Below are positions 1 to 5,004 of a DNA stretch of 5,046 nt, piece after piece. Positions within the stretch are counted from its first letter, which is position 1. Every line of letters starts with the position of its first letter. Source of the DNA: a bacterium UBP2_UBA5202 (GTDB lineage: Bacteria; Edwardsbacteria; AC1; EtOH8). Made by a program: the position numbers and the translations under genes. A model generated the notes under the pieces. It was not told where the DNA came from. It saw only the letters and a list, made by a program, of their open reading frames with translations, and did no database searches. Location of the stretch: contig DHVS01000008.1 of assembly GCA_002412795.1 (NCBI GenBank), forward strand, positions 53,538 through 58,583. Direction: 5' to 3'.

Positions 1-293
1 GCCAGGTCGCCGTCGCCCTGGTAGGAGAACACGATGCACTCCGGCTTGGAGCGCTTGATGCCGGTGGCGATGGCCGGGCCCCGTCCGTGGGGGCCCTGGA
101 TCATGTCGCAGTTGAAGTAGGAATCGGCGAACACCGCGCACCCCACCGGGGCCACGCCCACCGTTCTTTCCCTGATCCCCAGCTCGTCCAGGGATTCGGC
201 CACCAGCCGGTGGACGATGCCGTGCCCGCAGCCCGGGCAATAGTGCATTTTCATGTCGACCAGGCCGGCCGGTTTTTTATTCAGCAGTTCCAT
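1..293 (-). CDS. 2-oxoacid:ferredoxin oxidoreductase beta subunit (TPP-binding), partial
   Basis: This is the N-terminal 97 codons of the thiamine-pyrophosphate subunit; the gene runs off the left edge. It starts at ATG 293-291, which overlaps the vorB stop in TAATG. Residues 18-25 read YCPGCGHG, and a further Cys lies at 52 in PVGCAVFAD. In characterised beta subunits of this family, C-x2-C plus a Cys about 30 residues on supply three of the four ligands of the proximal 4Fe-4S cluster, so C19, C22 and C52 fit; the fourth would lie outside the window. The block NCDMIQGPHGRGPAIATGIKR (61-81) is typical of the family, and GDGD at 93-96 begins the TPP/Mg binding motif. The protein should act in the cytoplasm with VorB and the ferredoxin subunit, decarboxylating a 2-oxoacid on TPP and passing electrons to ferredoxin. 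Substrate choice among branched-chain, 2-oxoglutarate or pyruvate types cannot be fixed from this fragment; the VorB neighbour favours branched-chain. Confidence 0.93.
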   Translation of the reverse strand, partial: MELLNKKPAGLVDMKMHYCPGCGHGIVHRLVAESLDELGIRERTVGVAPVGCAVFADSYFNCDMIQGPHGRGPAIATGIKRSKPECIVFSYQGDGDL

Positions 294-1519
294 TATTTAC
301 GCCCTCCCTTCTTTTTAGCAGCCTTGGCACGTTTGACGTTTGGGGTTGAACGTTTAACCGGCTTGGCTTTGGCGATCTTGGCCGGCTTGGCCTTCCTGGC
401 CGCACTAGCCTTTACAGCCTTTACAACTTTTACCGCCTTTTTAACATTTTTCGTCTGCTTGATCTTCTTATAAACCTTCTCGATCTCGGCAAAGACCTCT
501 TCGCTGGCGGGGATGCCGGCCGGCCGGGCATACAGTTCCACCGCGGCCTGGCCGTTGATGGCCAGGCGCACATCCTGCACGAACTGGCCCATGCTCATCT
601 CCACCACTAAGAAATTTTTCACTTTTTCGGCCAGCTTGGCCAGCTCCCGGCTGGGAAAGGGCCACAGGGTGATGGGCCGGAACATCCCGACCTTAAGCCC
701 CTTGTCCCTGGCCATCTTAATGGCGGCCGAGGCGATCCGGGAGGAGGTGCCGTAGGCCACTATCACCAGGTCGGCGTCCTGGCAGTTCCGGGTCTCGTAT
801 AAGACCTCCTTGGCCTCTATCTCCTGATATTTCTTCATCCGGGCAAAGTTGATCTTCTCCAGCTCGTTCTCCCGCAGATCGTAGGACTTGACGATCCTTT
901 TGCCCCGGCCGGCGGCCACGCCCAGCTCCCAGCCCTTTTCCCGGCGCGATTTGGGATCAACCGTTTCAAACTTGAATTCCACCGGCTCCATCATCTGGCC
1001 CAGGATTCCGTCGGCCAGGATCATGGCCGGCATCCGGTACTTCTCGGCCAGTTCAAAGCACTTCATGGGAAAGTTGCCCATCTCGTCCACCGAGTTGGGG
1101 GCCAGCACTATGGTCCGGTAGTCGCCGTGGCCTCCGCCCCTCACCGACTGGTGGTAGTCGCCCTGGGAGGCCGCGATGTTGCCCAGCCCCGGGCCGCCCC
1201 GCACCACGTTGGCGAAGAAGAAAGGCAGGTCGGCCCCGGCGCAGTAGGAGATGCCCTCCTGCTTAAGGCTGATGCCGGGGGATGAGGACGAGGTCATGCT
1301 GCGGATGCCGGTAGCCGCCGCCCCGTAGATCATGTTGATGGCCGCCACTTCGGACTCGGCCTGAACGAAGGCCCCGCCCACCTCGGGCAGGCGCCAGGAC
1401 ATGTACTCCGGCACTTCGTTTTGCGGAGTAATGGGGTATCCGGAAAAGAACCGGCACCCGGCCCGGACCGCGCCTTCGGCCATGGCTTCGTTGCCCTTCA
1501 TTAAGATTTTTTCACCCAT
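293..1519 (-). CDS. vorB: 2-oxoacid:ferredoxin oxidoreductase alpha subunit VorB with a basic C-terminal tail
   Basis: This 408-residue protein is the alpha subunit of a ferredoxin-dependent 2-oxoacid oxidoreductase. It resembles the VorB (3-methyl-2-oxobutanoate dehydrogenase) family nearly end to end. Visible family marks are YPITP at 28-32 (the conserved alpha-subunit motif near the 2-oxoacid site), QAESE at 53-57, TSSSSPGISLKQEG from 76, and the GGPGLGNI and GGGHGDYR blocks in the pyrimidine-binding domain. A C-terminal transketolase-like domain follows, with VAYGTSSR and later FRPITLWPFP. The enzyme converts a 2-oxoacid plus CoA to acyl-CoA and CO2 while reducing ferredoxin. The start is ATG 1519, with AGGAG at 1531-1535 eleven nt upstream. 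The family core ends near residue 350; from memory, family members are about 350 residues long. The extra residues 351-408 are a Lys/Arg/Ala-rich tail with no acidic residue, which is not a normal part of the family. The gene lies 109 nt after the ferredoxin gene and overlaps the beta gene by one base. Family assignment is firm; the substrate is inferred. Confidence 0.94.
   Translation of the reverse strand: MGEKILMKGNEAMAEGAVRAGCRFFSGYPITPQNEVPEYMSWRLPEVGGAFVQAESEVAAINMIYGAAATGIRSMTSSSSPGISLKQEGISYCAGADLPFFFANVVRGGPGLGNIAASQGDYHQSVRGGGHGDYRTIVLAPNSVDEMGNFPMKCFELAEKYRMPAMILADGILGQMMEPVEFKFETVDPKSRREKGWELGVAAGRGKRIVKSYDLRENELEKINFARMKKYQEIEAKEVLYETRNCQDADLVIVAYGTSSRIASAAIKMARDKGLKVGMFRPITLWPFPSRELAKLAEKVKNFLVVEMSMGQFVQDVRLAINGQAAVELYARPAGIPASEEVFAEIEKVYKKIKQTKNVKKAVKVVKAVKASAARKAKPAKIAKAKPVKRSTPNVKRAKAAKKKGGRK
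303..308 (-). promoter_or_regulatory. Ribosome binding site of the beta subunit, inside the vorB coding tail
   Basis: Read on the minus strand, GGGAGG lies about 9 nt before the beta-subunit ATG. It is also the Gly-Gly codon pair near the end of VorB (last residues KKKGGRK). With the one-base stop/start overlap TAATG, this makes translational coupling between alpha and beta likely. Confidence 0.75.
408..443. repeat. 9-nt tandem repeat in the vorB tail
   Basis: There are two exact copies of GCCTTTACA (408-416 and 417-425) followed by two diverged copies (426-434 and 435-443). Each unit is three codons, so copy-number changes would keep the frame. Confidence 0.7.
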
Positions 1520-1628
1520 TATATTTCTTTCTCCTGTAAAAAATGTTACTTGGGAATTGGAGCACGATCCCCGTTTCCAGGGAACACCATTGGTTTCGTC
1601 AGTTTTCGTGCTTTTTAGTGGGAAGCCA
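1520..1628. repeat. Spacer between the ferredoxin gene and vorB, probably a dispersed-repeat relic
   Basis: This 109-nt gap is long for adjacent subunit genes of one complex. Just after the ferredoxin stop, the minus strand reads as three near-10-nt units, CACTAAAAAG, CACGAAAACT and GACGAAACCA (about 1587-1616). These resemble the CACTAAG/CACGAAG-type short-period intergenic repeats known in many environmental bacterial genomes. Then follows a GC-rich piece with TTCCC-TGGAAAC-GGGGA, a small possible hairpin. The last part holds only the vorB ribosome binding site (AGGAG, 1531-1535). I see no terminator and no convincing internal promoter, so read-through into vorB is expected. Confidence 0.5.
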
Positions 1629-1832
1629 TCACTTCCAGACCGAGATGGCCAGGTCGGGACAGATCTGGGCGCACAGCCCGCAGCCGATGCAGCAGTCCTG
1701 TTTGGCCAGCTGGGCCGGGTAATAGCCGGTAACGCTGAAGGTCTGGGACATGGAGATGCACTCCTTGGGACAGGCCTTGGTGCAAAGCTCGCAGCCCTTG
1801 CAGCGGTTCTCGTCCACCCTTATTTCGGGCAT
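1629..1832 (-). CDS. Dicluster 4Fe-4S ferredoxin, delta subunit of the oxidoreductase
   Basis: This 67-residue protein carries two complete 4Fe-4S binding motifs: C11-x2-C14-x2-C17-x3-C21-Pro and C48-x2-C51-x2-C54-x3-C58-Pro. That is the bacterial 2[4Fe-4S] ferredoxin fold. Extra Cys residues at 25 and 47 sit next to the motifs and are probably not ligands. Small dicluster proteins of this size directly before vorB/korA genes are the delta (KorD/VorD/PorD-like) subunit, which relays electrons from the TPP subunit cluster to free ferredoxin. The start at ATG 1832 has a near-perfect AGGAGG (1840-1845) 7 nt upstream. It is the first gene of the operon, behind a long leader. A free-standing ferredoxin cannot be excluded on sequence alone, but position and length favour the subunit role. 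Confidence 0.93.
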   Translation of the reverse strand: MPEIRVDENRCKGCELCTKACPKECISMSQTFSVTGYYPAQLAKQDCCIGCGLCAQICPDLAISVWK

Positions 1833-1891
1833 GTTAAAACCTCCTGATTTTGTGGAATTTATAATATTGGTTATTGTTGTAACGATTCATA

Positions 1892-1941
1892 GCCACCAAG
1901 CATGTCCTGAGCGTAGTCGAAGGAACACCAAGGCACTAAAC
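1892..1941. repeat. 8-nt CACCAAG-type tandem repeat interrupted by a palindromic element
   Basis: On the + strand, CACCAAG (1894-1900) is followed, after the element at 1901-1924, by A-CACCAAGG (1925-1933) and CACTAAAC (1934-1941). If the 24-nt element is removed, the units join as CACCAAGA, CACCAAGG and CACTAAAC, a continuous 8-nt repeat. Similar short-period sequences are widespread between genes in environmental bacteria. Confidence 0.6.
1901..1927. repeat. Dispersed palindromic element with core CCTGAGCGTAGTCGAAGG
   Basis: The core at 1906-1923 is an imperfect inverted repeat: TCCTGA at one end and TCGAAGGA at the other, with a short centre. I recognise this sequence as a very common intergenic palindromic repeat in many unrelated environmental genomes; its accidental translation gives the tell-tale string CPERSRR, which is what it encodes here in one + strand frame. 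Its role is unknown; it could form a hairpin in the leader RNA. Confidence 0.7.
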
Positions 1942-1976
1942 CCTGTAAAAAGGGAACGAGGTAATGTCAAATTTAA

Positions 1977-1994
1977 TGTGTCTTAGTGTCGGAG
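1977..1994. repeat. Diverged inverted copy of the CACTAAG-type repeat
   Basis: Read on the minus strand, this is CCGACACTAAGACACATT, which matches the CACTAAG/8-nt style of the array at 1926-1941 in the opposite orientation. The two could pair weakly in RNA or mark the two ends of one older repeat element. The match is short. Confidence 0.35.
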
Positions 1995-2055
1995 TTTACC
2001 CTGATGTATAGAAGGGTGGCTGAATGGTCTATTTTTAAAGGAAACCCAAAAAAGT

Positions 2056-2084
2056 ATTCTAACAGAATTGATTTTATTTTGCAA
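2056..2084 (-). promoter_or_regulatory. Sigma70-type extended -10 promoter of the oxidoreductase operon
   Basis: On the minus strand, TTGCAA (2084-2079) is followed after 17 nt by TAGAAT (2061-2056), with TGT directly before it giving the TGn extended -10. The surroundings are AT-rich. Transcription would start near 2049. It lies between the terminator of the propeller gene and the ferredoxin gene, the right place for this operon. Confidence 0.6.
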
Positions 2085-2107
2085 GGGATAAATGACAGAA
2101 TTTAGGT

Positions 2108-2142
2108 AAAAAAGCGGGTTGGTATTTAACCAACCCGCTTTT
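2108..2142 (-). terminator. Intrinsic terminator of the propeller gene
   Basis: A perfect 14-bp stem pairs 2110-2123 with 2129-2142 (arm AAAAGCGGGTTGGT) around a 5-nt loop. On the minus strand it ends in a run of six T (2113-2108). It begins 16 nt after the stop codon of the propeller gene. The reverse strand also ends in four T, so weak bidirectional action is possible. Confidence 0.92.
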
Positions 2143-2158
2143 GGATGTTTTGATGTTT

Positions 2159-4891
2159 TTACTTCAGCAGCGTCAGCTTCTTGGTGGAACTGAAACTTCC
2201 AGCCTGCAGCCGATAGAAATATACTCCGGCAGATACTTTGGAAATATCCCAGCTGACCAGATGGCTTCCCGCTGGTTGGTTGCCAAGACCCATCCGTTTA
2301 ACAACCTGCCCCATAATGTTATACAGCGTCAAGTTGACTTTTGACGATTGCCCTAATTGATATTTAATGTTTACTTTCCCTGATGCTGGATTGGGATAAC
2401 ACGGTAATAATCTGCAAGTAGGATGAGTGTTACCGCCTGGTTTACCCTCCACCCCGTAGGCGGTCGAGTCTATCCGGTACACCGGATAGGTCAGCATGTT
2501 CCCGGCGAACGGCGTGCCCAGCCCTAAATTGTTGGTGGTGGCCGCCTGCATTTCTATGGGAACAATGTTGATGTAATTCTCGCCCCAGATCAGTGAATCT
2601 GTGCCCCAGTTGTAGATCCAACCAATGGAATCCGACGACAGGCTGTCGAACGGCCCGGCCGCCCAGTTCCAGGAATTGTGGCCTGTCATCCAGTCGTTGA
2701 CGACGCCCATCATGTACGTTTTATTGGGGGCCCAGCGGTTGACCGCTTTGCCGGTCAGGGTCGGTTGGGACAGGCCGGTGAAGTGCGATACCGCCGGGTC
2801 CATCACCGCCCGGACGCCGGTGTCGTGGAAGGGAGCGGCATCGATCACCGTCACGTTGGCGCTGCTGTAATTGGCCACGTAGATCTTGCCGGTTACCGGG
2901 TTTACTGCCACGGCCAAGGGAGAAGCTCCCGCAGACAAGGTGGCCGTGGCATTGGTGGCCCCGTCTATCACCGTCACATTGGCGCTGCTGGTAACTTTGG
3001 TCACGTAGATCTTGTTGGTTACCGGGTTCACCGCCACGGTATAGGGTCTGGTACCTGCGGCCACGGTGGCGGTGGCATTGGTGGCCCCGTCTATCACCGT
3101 CACGTTATTGCTGCTGTAATTGGCCGCGTATATCTTGTTGGTGGCCGGGTTGATAGCCACGGCAAGGGGTCCGGTTCCCACGGCCACGGTAGCCGTGGCA
3201 TTGGTGGCCCCGTCTATCACCGTCACGTCGTTGCTGCTGTAATTGGCCACGTATATCTTGTTGGTGGCCGGGTTGATAGCCACGGCAAGGGGCTGGCTGC
3301 CCGCGGCCACGGTAGTGGTAGTATTGGTGACCCCGTCTATCACCGTCACGTTGGCGCTGCTGTAATTGGCCACGTATATCTTGTTGGTGGCCGGGTTGAT
3401 AGCCACGGCAAGGGGTCTGGTTCCCGCGGCCACGGTGGTAGTGGCATTGGTGGCCCCGTCGATCACCGTCACGTTATTGCTGTCATCATTGGCCACGTAG
3501 ATCTTGTTGGTGGCCGGGTTGATAGCCACGGCACAGGGACTTGCCCCCGCAGCCACGGTGGTAGTGTCATTGGTGGCCCCGTCTATCACCGTCACGTTGG
3601 CGCTGTTCTTGTTGGCCACGTAGGTCTTGTTGCTTACCGGGTTCACCGCCACCGCCCAGGGGCTGTCCCCGGCCGCCACCAGCGTAGTGTCGTTGGTGGC
3701 CCCGTCGATCACCGTCACGTTGTCGCTGTTGGTGTTGGCGATGTAGATCTTGTTGGTTACCGGGTTCACCGCCGCGGCATAGGGCCCGGTTCCTGAGACC
3801 AAAGTGGTATCGACAGTATTGGTGGCCCCGTCTATCACCGTCACGTTGTTGCTGTTCTTGTTGGCCACGTAGGTCTTGTTGCTTACCGGGTTCACCGCCA
3901 CGGCCCAGGGATAAGTTCCCGCAGCCAGGGTGGCCGTGGCATTGGTGGCCCCGTCTATCACCGTCACGTCGTTGCTGCCATCATTGGCCACGTATATCTT
4001 GTTTGTGGCCGGGTTGATAGCCACGGCAGAGGGGTAGCTTCCCGCGGCCACGGTGACAGTGGCATTGGTGGCCCCGTCTATCACCGTCACATCGTTGCTG
4101 CCCGAGTTGGCCACGTAGATCTTGTTAGTGGCTGGGTTCACCGCCACGGCATAGGGCCAGCCTCCCGCGGCCACGGCCACGGTAGCCGTGGCATTGGTGG
4201 CCCCGTCTATCACCGTCACGCTTTCCGCAGTGTAGTTGGCCACGTATATCTTGTTGGTGGCCGGGTTGATAGCCACGGCAAGGGGTCCGGTTCCCACGGC
4301 CACGGTAGCCGTGGCATTGGTGACCCCGTCTATCACCGTCACGTTGGCGCTGCTGTAATTGGCCACGTATATCTTGTTGGTTACCGGGTTCACCGCTATG
4401 GCATAGGGCCAGGTTCCTGAGACCAAAGTGGTGTCGACAGTATTGGTGGCCCCGTCTATCACCGTCACATTGTTGCTGTAATTGGCCACGTATATCTTGT
4501 TGGTTACCGGGTTCACCGCTATGGCACAGGGCCAGCCTCCCGCGGCCACGGCCACGGTAGCCGTGGCATTGGTGGTCCCGTCTATCACCGTCACGCTTTT
4601 CGCAGTGTAGTTGGCCACGTAGATCTTGTTGGTGGCCGGGTTCACCGCCACGGCATAGGGATAAGCTCCCACGGCCACGGTGGCAGTGTCGTTGGTGGCC
4701 CCGTCTATCACCGTCACGTTGTCGCTGCCATTATTGACCACGTAGATCTTGTTGGTGGCCGGGTTGATTGCCATGGCATTAGGATCAGACCCCGCCGTCA
4801 CCGTAGCCGTCACCCAGTCCGCCCTTGCCGGGACGGCCAAGGCCGACAGTAGAATTACTGTCATTGTGGCCAACAGAGATGAATGTTTCAT
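2159..4891 (-). CDS. Secreted 16-blade YVTN beta-propeller protein with C-terminal sorting domain
   Basis: This 910-residue protein starts at ATG 4891. An upstream in-frame TTG (4906) and ATG (4903) lack a ribosome binding site, while TGAGGAT (4896-4902) precedes ATG 4891. Residues 1-24 form a signal peptide: MKH, a hydrophobic run, then a cleavage site after PARA. Residues about 26-686 hold 16 repeats of about 42 residues with consensus AVAxNPxTNKIYVANxxSxxVTVIDGATN, the YVTN beta-propeller family. Residues about 690-827 are a Trp/Asn-rich segment I do not recognise (NRWAPNKTYM, WNWAAGPFDS, TDSLIWGENY). Residues 828-910 form a Por/type IX-type sorting domain: YPNPASG, VNLTLYNIMGQVV, SAGVYFYRLQAG and KKLTLLK. 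It should be exported by Sec, cross the outer membrane by type IX secretion, and stay on the surface or be released. The ligand or role is unknown; adhesion or a surface layer is only a guess. It has its own promoter and terminator. Neighbouring blades share long identical DNA, showing recent duplication or conversion. Confidence 0.93.
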   Translation of the reverse strand: MKHSSLLATMTVILLSALAVPARADWVTATVTAGSDPNAMAINPATNKIYVVNNGSDNVTVIDGATNDTATVAVGAYPYAVAVNPATNKIYVANYTAKSVTVIDGTTNATATVAVAAGGWPCAIAVNPVTNKIYVANYSNNVTVIDGATNTVDTTLVSGTWPYAIAVNPVTNKIYVANYSSANVTVIDGVTNATATVAVGTGPLAVAINPATNKIYVANYTAESVTVIDGATNATATVAVAAGGWPYAVAVNPATNKIYVANSGSNDVTVIDGATNATVTVAAGSYPSAVAINPATNKIYVANDGSNDVTVIDGATNATATLAAGTYPWAVAVNPVSNKTYVANKNSNNVTVIDGATNTVDTTLVSGTGPYAAAVNPVTNKIYIANTNSDNVTVIDGATNDTTLVAAGDSPWAVAVNPVSNKTYVANKNSANVTVIDGATNDTTTVAAGASPCAVAINPATNKIYVANDDSNNVTVIDGATNATTTVAAGTRPLAVAINPATNKIYVANYSSANVTVIDGVTNTTTTVAAGSQPLAVAINPATNKIYVANYSSNDVTVIDGATNATATVAVGTGPLAVAINPATNKIYAANYSSNNVTVIDGATNATATVAAGTRPYTVAVNPVTNKIYVTKVTSSANVTVIDGATNATATLSAGASPLAVAVNPVTGKIYVANYSSANVTVIDAAPFHDTGVRAVMDPAVSHFTGLSQPTLTGKAVNRWAPNKTYMMGVVNDWMTGHNSWNWAAGPFDSLSSDSIGWIYNWGTDSLIWGENYINIVPIEMQAATTNNLGLGTPFAGNMLTYPVYRIDSTAYGVEGKPGGNTHPTCRLLPCYPNPASGKVNIKYQLGQSSKVNLTLYNIMGQVVKRMGLGNQPAGSHLVSWDISKVSAGVYFYRLQAGSFSSTKKLTLLK
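2834..4816 (-). repeat. Array of 16 in-frame repeats of about 126 bp encoding propeller blades
   Basis: Each unit carries on the minus strand a conserved block for NPxTNKIYVAN and another for VTVIDGATN; units are mostly 42 codons. Blades 3 and 8 are followed by a TVDTTLVSG connector in place of the usual TATVA type, and blade 15 has an altered strand (YVTKVTSSAN). Blades 8 and 10 share an NPVSNKTYVANKNS variant. Exact DNA identity reaches 80 bp between 3127-3206 and 4243-4322, and 51 bp between 3602-3652 and 3851-3901. Sixteen blades do not fit a single propeller, so two or more propellers are likely (for example two of eight, or seven plus seven with two spare). Confidence 0.9.
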
Positions 4892-4895
4892 TGTG

Positions 4896-4902
4896 ATCCT
4901 CA
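4896..4902 (-). promoter_or_regulatory. Ribosome binding site fixing the propeller gene start
   Basis: TGAGGAT on the minus strand lies 4 nt before ATG 4891 (6 nt if counted from GAGG). The in-frame ATG at 4903 and TTG at 4906 have only AT-rich sequence upstream. The start at 4891 also gives a clean signal peptide beginning MKH. Confidence 0.75.
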
Positions 4903-4934
4903 TCAATTATGATTGACGGATTAATGATTTCATA

Positions 4935-4962
4935 ATAATACCATACGCCGGATAAAAGTCAA
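4935..4962 (-). promoter_or_regulatory. Sigma70-type extended -10 promoter of the propeller gene
   Basis: On the minus strand, TTGACT (4962-4957) is followed after 16 nt by TATTAT (4940-4935), preceded directly by TGG, an extended -10. Transcription would start near 4928, giving a leader of about 37 nt. It closely resembles the promoter at 2056-2084 in layout. Confidence 0.7.
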
Positions 4963-4972
4963 TAAAAATAAC

Positions 4973-4990
4973 TGCAAATGTAATGCAAAT
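4973..4990. promoter_or_regulatory. TGCAAAT direct repeat just upstream of the -35 box
   Basis: TGCAAAT occurs at 4973-4979 and again at 4984-4990, an 11-bp step (about one helix turn), and ends 10 bp before the -35 hexamer. That placement is typical of an activator site, but the sequence is AT-rich and no regulator is known. Confidence 0.3.
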
Positions 4991-5004
4991 TCTTAACGAA
5001 GAAT
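4989..5004. promoter_or_regulatory. Small perfect palindrome ATTCTT-AACG-AAGAAT upstream of the promoter
   Basis: Six-base arms (4989-4994 and 4999-5004) flank a 4-nt centre. It could be an operator or a chance palindrome in AT-rich DNA. To its right, 5005-5046 shows no gene or signal I can name. Confidence 0.25.

Larger units (their letters stand above)
296..469 (-). other. Histone-H1-like Lys/Ala tail of VorB
   Basis: These are codons 351-408 of vorB. Of 58 residues, 25 are Lys or Arg and none is Asp or Glu; most of the rest are Ala, Val and Pro, in runs such as KAVKVVKAVKA and AKPAKIAKAKPVKR. Composition and pattern resemble the disordered tails of histone H1-like or AlgP-like bacterial proteins. 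The DNA at 408-443 is built of 9-nt units (GCCTTTACA twice, then ACTTTTACC and GCCTTTTTA on the + strand), encoding Lys-Ala/Val-Val triplets. This suggests growth by slippage. The reading frame stays open and in frame with the enzyme core, and the next gene starts at its stop codon, so it is a real extension and not a frameshift artefact as far as the sequence shows. Confidence 0.8.
1833..2049 (-). promoter_or_regulatory. Long 5' leader of the oxidoreductase operon
   Basis: About 217 nt separate the predicted transcription start (near 2049) from the ferredoxin ATG. The leader contains the repeat cluster at 1892-1994 and the ribosome binding site at 1840-1845. Apart from the repeat hairpin, I find no recognisable riboswitch, attenuator or leader peptide. 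The stretch 1995-2048 shows nothing I can name. Confidence 0.45.

Noticed and set aside
87..473. + strand open frame opposite the beta-subunit start and the vorB tail
   Set aside because: It lies antisense across two well-supported genes; its hydrophobic end is just the complement of Lys/Ala codons.
1545..1592. Tiny minus-strand open frame in the ferredoxin-vorB spacer (begins MVFPGNGD)
   Set aside because: About 14 codons, no ribosome binding site, and it lies in repeat-like sequence.
1401..1847. + strand open frame spanning the vorB start, spacer and ferredoxin gene
   Set aside because: It crosses two strongly supported minus-strand genes and their ribosome binding sites, and its product matches nothing.
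1858..1870. AT-rich TATTAT/TATAAA close to the ferredoxin gene as a promoter -10
   Set aside because: No acceptable -35 lies 16-18 nt upstream.
1942..1970. Possible second promoter for the oxidoreductase operon: TTGACA (1970-1965), 17 nt, TACAGG (1947-1942) on the minus strand
   Set aside because: The -35 is perfect, but the -10 is poor and lies next to repeat DNA. The extended -10 promoter at 2056-2084 is better; this one is kept only as a weak alternative.
1750..1986. + strand open frame containing the string CPERSRR
   Set aside because: That string is the known accidental translation of the palindromic repeat; the rest is antisense to the ferredoxin gene.
2678..3796. Long + strand open frame of 372 codons opposite the propeller array
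   Set aside because: It is an antisense shadow. The repeat unit is a multiple of three, so if one unit lacks stops in a frame, all do. Its product is a His/Gly/Val-rich repeat without family marks, and no ribosome binding site or promoter was seen.
2834..4816. CRISPR-like array
   Set aside because: The regular repeats are about 126 bp, coding, and without unique spacers; they are propeller blades.
4892..4906. Earlier starts of the propeller gene (TTG 4906, ATG 4903)
   Set aside because: Neither has a ribosome binding site, and they overlap the TGAGGAT that serves ATG 4891; the signal peptide is cleaner from 4891.
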